Source of the DNA: Actinomycetota bacterium
GTDB lineage: Bacteria; Actinomycetota; Acidimicrobiia; Acidimicrobiales; RAAP-2
Direction of reading: 5' to 3'
DNA length: 64,000 nt
Assembly: GCA_021324045.1 (NCBI GenBank)
Contig: JAJPJV010000001.1
Coordinates: 1 to 64,000 of the forward strand
The notes beneath the pieces were generated by a model, which saw nothing but the letters and a program-made list of their open reading frames with translations, made no database searches and was not told the DNA's origin. The position numbers and the translations under genes are program-made. Positions 57,720 through 64,000 of the stretch are shown piece by piece. Positions within the stretch are counted from its first letter, which is position 1, and each line of letters begins with the position of its first letter.

Positions 57720-59941
57720 GATGCTTCGTGGCGCGCTCGGCGCTCCCGGCCGCGGAGCCACGTCCGCGCCCACCACACGGCCAGTACCAAGACGGACCCA
57801 GCGGTAAGGAGGATGCCGACAAGAGAGGTGGCCGTCCACCGAACGCTGATTTGACCGCGAGCGATCACGAGAGGGGGTCCTGCGGGAGTTGTGGGGGAGC
57901 TCAGGGTCAGCGTAAGAGGCAGCTCGCCTGACGTTCGGGCCAGCACCGAGATCCGTGTCGAGAAAGTCGGGCGGTCCAGCACGATCGAACGTGTGGAACC
58001 GGCAGGGAACTCGAACTTGTCGCCGCTGACGGTCAAGAAGGCGTGCACCGTGTAGCCGGAGTTGTTCGTGATCGTCACGGGGATGCTGCCGGAACGGGCT
58101 GTAAGCGTAACGCTGGTGGTCGCGAGCCGGATTTGGTGGAGCTGGTTGTTGAGGGCGCGTTCAAAAAGCGAAAGCGCGACCCGCTGACGGCGCGGGCCGA
58201 GATCACTCGACTCCGCGGCAAGCAGTCGGTCATAGAGTTCGGTCACAACCGGAGGCGAAGATCCAACTGCGGCATAGAAGGCGTCAAGTCGCTGTCGGGC
58301 GCGGACGATCGCACTTGCCTCACTCGGCGAGATTGCCGGTGCAGCGTCGGTGGTCGCGAGGCGCCGTGTGGGAGCTTCGTATTTTCCTGTCACGACATCG
58401 CCGAAGAAGTTGTTGATCGTCACCGGCTCGACCACCGGGTTGTTGGTAAGGCCCGAGAGCAGTGCCCGGAGGAAGGCTGGATTGGGCTGCCACGTCGAAG
58501 GGACAACAGCGACGAGGCCGCGTCCGGCTTCGCTCGGGTACTCGGACTGGATCATGGCCAGGTCAGCGAGAACTTGGTTTGCAGCGAGAACAGGATCGCC
58601 GTCGTCTTGGAACTGAGCAGCGAGATGGGTGTCGGACGCAGCGGCGAACACCTGCTGGGTGCCGAGGCTCAAGGTGAACGTCTCGCTCCAAGTTCCTTGC
58701 GTGGTCGTCGATGCGAGGTCGGTGTCTGGAAGGACAACTCGGCTGGCGTGGACGAGGGGGAGTCCTCTGGCGAGTGACGAGCTGACGGGACCGGTGGCGA
58801 TCCAGGTCCCGGTATTGGGCTGTCCGGGCGCAGGGGGTGGTGTCTCTAGCACGGGGGTGGTTGGACTCGGATGTATGGGTGACATGACCGCGGCCGCTCC
58901 GTTCATCTGAGCCGCGATCTCCGTGGTCACGCCTGCCCCAGCGAGGGCGCTGAGGTCGATCGGGACGTAGGGCTGTGGGAGGAACTGGTCGTGGGTGGCG
59001 GGTCCTGCGAAGAGCGCAGCCAGCGATACGAGGATCCTCTGGGCTGTTTGCGCCTGTGCACTACCAACTGTTCTTGCCACGGACTCGAGCGCCTGGACCG
59101 TCGCTGGGTTTGCTGCGAGCGTCAGGGGGACGGCGGGATTGGTCCGCAGCACGGTTGTGACGTCAGCGAGCGTAGTGATCTCCGAAGCCGACAAGCGGAC
59201 GCCGGCGCCAGGTAGGAGCGACCGTGCATCCACCACGATTGGGGCCTGAAAGGGCAGAACGAGGGCGAAGAACAGCTTGGGCTCACTCGTCGATTCGGCA
59301 TAGGTGAGGAAGGTGGTGAGATGGGCGATGATTCCGCCGCCGGGCCCTTCGAGCGCTACGACGAGCGGGTAGACCCCGGCACACGTGTTCCCGCTGACGC
59401 AGCCAAGATCGATTGTTGGCGTGGCTCCGGCGGATCGAGTGGCCGTCCCAGAAGACACGACGGTGGCCACGAAGGCTCGTCCGCCGTCAGAGGTCGGAGA
59501 GAGGCTGTCGACGGCGATGCGAGGGAGGGCGTCAAGGGTGTCCGTAGGTGTTCTCACCAGGTCTTCGAGGAAGGTGGATCGGTTCGAAAGCCGATCGTCG
59601 ACGGTAACGGCGACCTGGGCATCGCTGGGGACGTTCGCGCCAATCCCAAGGTCGAGCTCGAATGGTGCTCCACCGGGCTGGGCGAGGACCACAGCGGGCG
59701 ATTGACCGAGCAGCGTGAGCGAACGGGCCCCCTTCTGAGGTTGGGTCCGGGCGGTGTGGGCGCGAGGGTGGCCCGGGGTCCCGCTTGCTTCCCGAACCGC
59801 GGCGGGGTGAGCGTGCGCCGGTAAGGCGGAAGCCGCGAACGCGGCTCCGATGACAATGACGGCCCCAAGGATCAGGGTGCAAACACACGCGACGCCGACG
59901 AGAGGGCGCCCCGCGGCGGAGCAGAACGGGCGCACCGACAC
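57716..59941 (-). CDS. large secreted/membrane protein (DUF6049, Rv3909-like)
   Basis: About 741 aa. An N-terminal hydrophobic segment (VGVACVCTLILGAVIVIGAA) serves as signal anchor; a long extracytoplasmic part follows (beta-rich near residues 560-680, VTLTARSGSIPVTITNNSGY), and one C-terminal TM (VGILLTAGSVLVLAVWWA) ends in a basic tail. The position between the tRNA nucleotidyltransferase and MurJ genes, and the architecture, match Rv3909-type proteins of unknown function. GTG 59941 is the best start; the frame is open to 60136 but overlaps the divergent gene. It is translationally coupled to murJ. Confidence 0.8.
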   Translation of the reverse strand: MSVRPFCSAAGRPLVGVACVCTLILGAVIVIGAAFAASALPAHAHPAAVREASGTPGHPRAHTARTQPQKGARSLTLLGQSPAVVLAQPGGAPFELDLGIGANVPSDAQVAVTVDDRLSNRSTFLEDLVRTPTDTLDALPRIAVDSLSPTSDGGRAFVATVVSSGTATRSAGATPTIDLGCVSGNTCAGVYPLVVALEGPGGGIIAHLTTFLTYAESTSEPKLFFALVLPFQAPIVVDARSLLPGAGVRLSASEITTLADVTTVLRTNPAVPLTLAANPATVQALESVARTVGSAQAQTAQRILVSLAALFAGPATHDQFLPQPYVPIDLSALAGAGVTTEIAAQMNGAAAVMSPIHPSPTTPVLETPPPAPGQPNTGTWIATGPVSSSLARGLPLVHASRVVLPDTDLASTTTQGTWSETFTLSLGTQQVFAAASDTHLAAQFQDDGDPVLAANQVLADLAMIQSEYPSEAGRGLVAVVPSTWQPNPAFLRALLSGLTNNPVVEPVTINNFFGDVVTGKYEAPTRRLATTDAAPAISPSEASAIVRARQRLDAFYAAVGSSPPVVTELYDRLLAAESSDLGPRRQRVALSLFERALNNQLHQIRLATTSVTLTARSGSIPVTITNNSGYTVHAFLTVSGDKFEFPAGSTRSIVLDRPTFSTRISVLARTSGELPLTLTLSSPTTPAGPPLVIARGQISVRWTATSLVGILLTAGSVLVLAVWWARTWLRGRERRARHEAS

Positions 59942-60072
59942 CAGGCCAAGGGTACCGGCTGCCGGCGGCAGTCCTGGGCCCGGATCGGCCCCGGCGCTCG
60001 GATTGTCGAGGTTGGTACCGGCCGCGCCAGCTCCGCATGGGCTCGGTCCGTTGGCTCCCACTACCGTGGACC

Positions 60073-61512
60073 GTGGTGAGGAACATACCGCCGCGCTTTG
60101 CACAGTTAGAAGCTGCGACTTCTGAGCTCGCTGCACGTTTTCGCGACGCGGGTCACTCTTTGTACCTCGTTGGCGGCTCGGTTCGCGACGCTCTGCTCAA
60201 CTCCGGTGGCGTCGGACAGGGCTGGGTCGGGGAGCGTGACATCGACCTGACGACGGATGCCACCCCAGAGGAGATCGAAGCAGTGGTCGCAGGCTGGGCG
60301 GAGGCTGTCTGGGATCAGGGGAAAGCATTCGGGACCATCGGGTGCCGGGCCCAGGGCCACACCTACGAGATCACGACCCACCGAGCGGATATCTACCGGA
60401 GGGATTCCCGTAAGCCTGAAGTGACGTTCGGCCACGATATTGAGACTGATCTTGCGCGTCGCGATTTCACGATCAATGCCATGGCGCTACGTCTCCCCGA
60501 GATGCAGCTGGTGGACCCATTCGATGGGATCGTCGATCTTGTGAACCGCCGTTTGCGGACACCGCTTGCCCCTGAGATCTCCTTTGACGACGACCCGTTG
60601 CGGATGCTTCGAGCAGCCCGCTTCATCGCGGGCTACGACTGCACGCCCGATCCGGCACTTGTGGAAGCAGTCCGCACGGGGCATCACCGACTTTCGATCG
60701 TTTCGGCAGAGCGAATCCGGGACGAGCTCGATCGTTTGGTGACCGTTCCAAGGCCCTCACCGGGCTTGTGGTTCATCGTCCAGACCGGGCTGGCAGAAGA
60801 GTTCCTGCCTGAGCTCCCGGCCCTGGCGCTCGAGCAGGATCCCATCCACCGGCACAAAGATGTGCTGGCTCACACCTTTGCAGTGGTCGACAAGACTTCT
60901 CCTGATCGTCTGGTGCGCTTGGCAGCCCTGTTTCATGACATCGGCAAGCCTCGAACCCGTGCATTTGGCCCCGGTGGGGTGACGTTTCATCACCACGAGG
61001 TGGTTGGGGCGCGGATGACTCGTGAGCGAATGGAAGCCTTGCGTTATTCAAGTGAAGACGTAAAAGTGGTGTCCCGCTTGGTCGAGCTGCATCTCCGCTT
61101 TCACACGTATCGTCTTGGATGGACGGACAAGGCAGTACGGCGTTACGTGCGTGATGCGGGACCGTTGCTTGCCCAACTCAACGAACTCACCCGATGTGAC
61201 TGCACGACGCGCAATCCGGCCCGCGCGAAAGCCCTGGCGACAAGAATGGACGAGCTTGAGCGACGGATCGCGGAACTCCGGGAGCAGGAAGCGCTCGACG
61301 CGATTCGTCCCGACCTCGACGGAAACCAAGTCATGGAGATCCTTGGCATTCCACCGGGTCGTGCTGTCGGTGAAGCGCTCGATTACCTCCTTGAGCTGCG
61401 TCTCGAGGAGGGTCCACTCGGTGAAGAACGGGCAAGGCAGAGACTGCTGTCGTGGTGGAAAGATCGTTCCATGGGTGCAGGGTCGCCACCTTCTGCTGGG
61501 TCGGTTCGGTAG
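60073..61512 (+). CDS. cca: CCA tRNA nucleotidyltransferase
   Basis: About 479 aa class II nucleotidyltransferase (annotated pcnA in mycobacteria). Catalytic motifs LVGGSVRDALL and ERDIDLTTDATPEEI, ARRDFTINAMAL, head domain DPLRMLRAARF, and an HD domain with LAALFHDIGKPRTRA. It adds or repairs tRNA 3' CCA ends; two of the three tRNA genes here do not encode CCA, so it is needed. GTG 60073 or 60076 is the likely start; ATG 60037 is possible. Divergent from the DUF6049 gene. Confidence 0.93.
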   Translation: MVRNIPPRFAQLEAATSELAARFRDAGHSLYLVGGSVRDALLNSGGVGQGWVGERDIDLTTDATPEEIEAVVAGWAEAVWDQGKAFGTIGCRAQGHTYEITTHRADIYRRDSRKPEVTFGHDIETDLARRDFTINAMALRLPEMQLVDPFDGIVDLVNRRLRTPLAPEISFDDDPLRMLRAARFIAGYDCTPDPALVEAVRTGHHRLSIVSAERIRDELDRLVTVPRPSPGLWFIVQTGLAEEFLPELPALALEQDPIHRHKDVLAHTFAVVDKTSPDRLVRLAALFHDIGKPRTRAFGPGGVTFHHHEVVGARMTRERMEALRYSSEDVKVVSRLVELHLRFHTYRLGWTDKAVRRYVRDAGPLLAQLNELTRCDCTTRNPARAKALATRMDELERRIAELREQEALDAIRPDLDGNQVMEILGIPPGRAVGEALDYLLELRLEEGPLGEERARQRLLSWWKDRSMGAGSPPSAGSVR

Positions 61513-61599
61513 TTAGGGCGGCAGTGGAATCCGTGCTCAAGGCGATTTCAACCGCCCGAGCGGGCAGGATAACTGAAATGCGGGTCTGGAATGATATGG

Positions 61600-62712
61600 C
61601 TATTGCCGCTCGACAGCGTCGTCAGGCCATGAAGGCTCGAGTGCCCCAGCTGCAAAGTTCTCGACCATTTGACGAGCGTGGTCATCATGATATTGCACCG
61701 GCGGCGACTTCATGAAGTAGGCGGATGGTCCGAGGAGAGGCCCTCCGAGTTGGCGGTCGAGGCCAAGCTTCGCGCAGCGAATGGCATCGATGATGACGCC
61801 TGCAGAGTTCGGTGAGTCCCAAACCTCGAGTTTGAGCTCCAGGTTTAGGGGAACGTCGCCGAAGTTGCGACCTTCCATTCGGATGTAAGCCCATTTTCGA
61901 TCTGCTAACCATGGAACGTGGTCGGAGGGTCCGATGTGCACGGCGTCAGCTGGGAGCGTTGCATGCTCGATCTGACTGGTCACGGCTTGGGTCTTGGAAA
62001 TCTTTTTCGACTCGAGACGGTTGCGTTCGAGCATGTTGCGAAAGTCCATGTTTCCGCCCACGTTGAGCTGGTAGGTGCGATCCAGTGCCAACCCTCGGTC
62101 CTCGAAGAGCCGGGTGAGCACGCGATGCACAATCGTCGATCCGACCTGGCTTTTGATGTCATCGCCGATGATCGGAACCCTGGCATCGCGAAATCGTCGT
62201 GCCCAGGATGGATCGGAGGCAATGAAGACGGGGATCGCGTTTACGAAGGCCACACCAGCTTCGATTGCAGCGGCCGCGTATGCGCGCTGAGCCATCTCGG
62301 ATCCGACGGGAAGGTAACTGACGAGGACATCGGCTCGGCTGTCCTTTAGGGCTTTGACGATGTCGACCGCTGGTTCGGGCGACTCTTCTATGGTCTGCCG
62401 GTAATAGTGCCCGAGGCCATCGAACGTCGGTCCCCGTAGGACGGTCACCCCGAGCTCGCCGACCTCAGCGAATCGGATCGTGTTGTTAGGACCGGAAAAG
62501 ATGGCCTTCGAGAGGTCGACCCCTACCTTGGAGGCGTCGACGTCGAATGCGACCACGGGCTCGATGTCTCCCACGTGGTAGCCGCCCAGGACGACATGCA
62601 TGAGACCCGGAACGAGATCGTCTGGATCTGCGTGCCGGTAGTAGTTGATTCCTTGGACGAGTGAGCTGGCGCAGTTTCCGACGCCAGCGATCGCCACTCG
62701 AATGCTTTTCAT
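61600..62712 (-). CDS. ino1: myo-inositol-1-phosphate synthase
   Basis: 370 aa, the short bacterial/archaeal-type enzyme. It converts glucose 6-phosphate to inositol 1-phosphate using NAD. NAD motif [19 protein letters not shown]; core segments [43 protein letters not shown] and [15 protein letters not shown], then [14 protein letters not shown]. It feeds mycothiol and phosphatidylinositol synthesis in actinobacteria. The ATG overlaps the padR stop (ATGA), so it is coupled to and probably controlled by PadR. Confidence 0.96.
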   Translation of the reverse strand: MKSIRVAIAGVGNCASSLVQGINYYRHADPDDLVPGLMHVVLGGYHVGDIEPVVAFDVDASKVGVDLSKAIFSGPNNTIRFAEVGELGVTVLRGPTFDGLGHYYRQTIEESPEPAVDIVKALKDSRADVLVSYLPVGSEMAQRAYAAAAIEAGVAFVNAIPVFIASDPSWARRFRDARVPIIGDDIKSQVGSTIVHRVLTRLFEDRGLALDRTYQLNVGGNMDFRNMLERNRLESKKISKTQAVTSQIEHATLPADAVHIGPSDHVPWLADRKWAYIRMEGRNFGDVPLNLELKLEVWDSPNSAGVIIDAIRCAKLGLDRQLGGPLLGPSAYFMKSPPVQYHDDHARQMVENFAAGALEPSWPDDAVERQ

Positions 62713-63371
62713 GAAGAGCTCCTTGCTGTGCTTGGTGCTTGACGTCGGGTGACCCGATGTCGCGGTGATGCTCGGTGAGTGCCGCGTTCGGCTTCGATGA
62801 GACGGTCAAGCCAGCGGATGTCGGACTCCACACCGGCGGCGGCATGTTCGAGGACGCTGCGTGCGTAACCGTCCATTCGCTCGTCGCCGCCCGGTAAAGG
62901 CATCTCAGAGAGACGCTGTAACAGCTGCGCCCGCCGGCGCTCGAGCAACGCCAATCGGGCAGCGGGTGTCAAGTGCCGGGCAAACGCCCAGCGGAGGCCG
63001 AAGCTCCGTGCATCGTCTCGCCCGTTCCCCGACAGCAACTCCAAGAACAGCTGATGTCCAAGCGAGGTGATCCGGTAGGCCTTGCGCGACCGCCGCCCGC
63101 GGCTGCCAAGTGCATACCGACGTGAGCGCAACACCGCCCGTTCCCCACTGAGGGACCCCGTGGGGGGAACAGGTGGCAGGTTCGTAGTTGCCGCTTGACC
63201 AGACTCAACGGATTCCACGGCCCCGGCAGCCTCAAGCCGAGCCAAGGCCGGGTAAATCGAGCCGAAGGACACGTTGGCGATGAGCCCAACCTGCTGACGC
63301 AAGCGCTTCCGCAGCTCGTACCCGTGCAAATCGCCTTGTTCGAGCAGGCCCAGGATGGCCAGGTCGAGCAT
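62709..63371 (-). CDS. PadR family transcriptional regulator
   Basis: 220 aa. PadR winged helix at the N-terminus ([40 protein letters not shown]), a GC-rich insert with Arg/Ser repeats, then [15 protein letters not shown] and a C-terminal dimerisation helix. The same padR-ino1 pair exists in mycobacteria (Rv0047c-Rv0046c). A TATACT element lies 6 nt before the ATG, so the transcript is probably leaderless. Confidence 0.93.
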   Translation of the reverse strand: MLDLAILGLLEQGDLHGYELRKRLRQQVGLIANVSFGSIYPALARLEAAGAVESVESGQAATTNLPPVPPTGSLSGERAVLRSRRYALGSRGRRSRKAYRITSLGHQLFLELLSGNGRDDARSFGLRWAFARHLTPAARLALLERRRAQLLQRLSEMPLPGGDERMDGYARSVLEHAAAGVESDIRWLDRLIEAERGTHRASPRHRVTRRQAPSTARSSS

Positions 63372-63379
63372 TCAGAAAG

Positions 63380-63396
63380 TATATCGAGTCGATATA
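63380..63396. promoter_or_regulatory. palindromic operator over the padR-ino1 promoter
   Basis: Perfect inverted repeat TATATCGA-G-TCGATATA. Its right-hand part on the minus strand overlaps the TATACT -10 element (63378-63383), placed 6 nt before the padR ATG at 63371. This suits a PadR-binding site giving autoregulation. Confidence 0.55.
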
Positions 63397-63495
63397 GCGA
63401 CGTTCCACTCCCGGATGCGGCGTTCGATGTCCTGTCGGCATGCACTCGCGGGCAATGGAGGGCCAAGACCGTGTGCAGCCACTACCCTGACTCAC

Positions 63496-63930
63496 GTGAC
63501 AGTGACCTCCGGTCGGGGTTCTCCGCAACCCCTCGTCGAGGGGTGCGGAGACGCTCGGGTCGATTACCGACTCGTTCGCAACGCCTTGGTCCGTGACGTC
63601 GAGCGTGGCCGCGTCGATCGCCGTGACGTCTGCGATGCCCATCCGGAACTGCTGCGAGCGGCGCGCAATGTCGGTAAGGCCAGCCGCCAGGCCTGTCCGA
63701 TCTGCGAGTCGACTGGACTGGTTGAAGTGACCTACGTCTTTGGCTCACGGCTGCCCCCCGGGGGGCTCTGCCCAGGGACCAAGGCGGAGTTGCAGCGGTT
63801 ACGCCGGCGCGGGGAGCCAGTGCTCTGTTACGACGTCGAGGTCTGTGTCGAATGCGCCTGGCACCATCTCATCCGGAAGTACCCAGGCGGCGGAACGATC
63901 CGCCGCTCGGCCGCGTTCGGACGATCGTGA
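63496..63930 (+). CDS. DUF5318 family protein
   Basis: 144 aa. It has paired Cys motifs (ACPICESTGL and EVCVECAWHHLIRKY) usual for a zinc ribbon and the DUF5318 pattern (VCDAHPELLRAARNVGK, VTYVFGSRLPPG). Mycobacterial Rv0049 is the same family and also precedes ponA. GTG 63496 is the likely start; the longer frame overlaps padR regulation. The function is unknown. Confidence 0.85.
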   Translation: MTVTSGRGSPQPLVEGCGDARVDYRLVRNALVRDVERGRVDRRDVCDAHPELLRAARNVGKASRQACPICESTGLVEVTYVFGSRLPPGGLCPGTKAELQRLRRRGEPVLCYDVEVCVECAWHHLIRKYPGGGTIRRSAAFGRS

Positions 63931-64000
63931 CCACCGAACCGGTCTCGATTCCTTCGCTCACCACTCGCAAACGCCGTCACGGTGCTCCGCCGATCGTGAT
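63927..64000 (+). CDS. partial gene at window edge, perhaps ponA-type PBP
   Basis: Begins GTG 63927 overlapping the previous stop (GTGA) and reads VTTEPVSIPSLTTRKRRHGA before the window ends. The basic cytosolic start would suit a bifunctional penicillin-binding protein, and mycobacterial synteny (Rv0049-ponA1) predicts it, but no family motif is inside the window. Confidence 0.4.
   Translation, partial: MTTEPVSIPSLTTRKRRHGAPPIV

Noticed and set aside
60037-60136. Extended starts of the tRNA nucleotidyltransferase and DUF6049 genes that would overlap each other head to head.
   Set aside because: The overlapping parts carry no family sequence; GTG starts further in restore a normal divergent spacer.
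61540-61580. GCCC/GGGC inverted repeat between the convergent tRNA nucleotidyltransferase and ino1 genes as a terminator.
   Set aside because: The stem is only about 4-5 bp and has no T-run, so it is not convincing as an intrinsic terminator.

Overview
The window is a contiguous stretch of a high-GC actinobacterial chromosome that spans the replication origin. The core gene order is actinobacterial: gyrA-gyrB-DUF721-recF-dnaN-dnaA on the minus strand, then rpmH-rnpA-yidD-yidC-jag-rsmG-parA-parB on the plus strand. Beyond these lie the cwlM, trxA, trxB, murJ and tRNA nucleotidyltransferase genes, ino1-padR, and the crgA/PASTA-kinase/PBP/PP2C/FHA cluster with tRNA-Leu. An ino1/padR pair, a DinB/DUF664 protein and an LLM (F420-type) oxidoreductase fit an actinobacterium that uses mycothiol and F420. 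I infer a deep-branching lineage, perhaps Acidimicrobiia, but the window alone does not prove the class.

Layout. 0.1-8.7 kb: a KdpDE-like two-component pair, a ketopantoate-reductase-like protein, an amidase, coaE, a Gfo/Idh oxidoreductase, and a TetR/P450 pair. 8.9-10.7 kb: a decay zone with a dead thiamine-diphosphate enzyme, an IS21 istA fragment and an N-truncated NRAMP transporter. 11.1-14.2 kb: tRNA-Ala and tRNA-Ile on opposite strands, separated by an alpha/beta hydrolase, a 3-hydroxyisobutyrate-dehydrogenase-like enzyme and a DUF2237 protein. 14.2-16.8 kb: a broken IS256 element split by a broken IS110 element. 16.9-21.3 kb: SnoaL-like, LLM and SDR proteins, PAC2 and pirin. 21.3-28.9 kb: crgA, a glutamine amidotransferase, a PASTA kinase, a transpeptidase, a PP2C phosphatase, fhaB, fhaA and tRNA-Leu. 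29-35.5 kb: DinB, a multi-spanning membrane transporter, an HTH-TM protein, acetate kinase and phosphoketolase. 35.5-44.6 kb: the gyrase/replication cluster and oriC. 44.8-52 kb: ribosome, membrane-insertion and partition genes, including a parS-like repeat pair, an IS3 relic and a small LAGLIDADG-like gene. 52-64 kb: envelope, redox and inositol genes.

How the parts work together. DnaA, the beta clamp, RecF and gyrase act at the origin; ParA/ParB act on nearby parS-like sites. FhaA/FhaB, PstP, the PASTA kinase, the transpeptidase, CrgA, CwlM and MurJ form the phosphorylation-controlled cell-wall and division module. Phosphoketolase and acetate kinase, divergently transcribed, can turn xylulose 5-phosphate into acetate with ATP gain. 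The accessory oxidoreductases and hydrolases look catabolic, but their substrate cannot be read from sequence.

The most unusual observations are a solo LAGLIDADG-like gene beside a duplicated parS-like site that flanks an IS3 relic, a perfect 18-bp stem inside parB, a leaderless padR promoter overlapped by a palindrome, a transpeptidase with an SxD in place of SxN and a Cys-rich insert, and the absence of rodA and pknA from their usual cluster.
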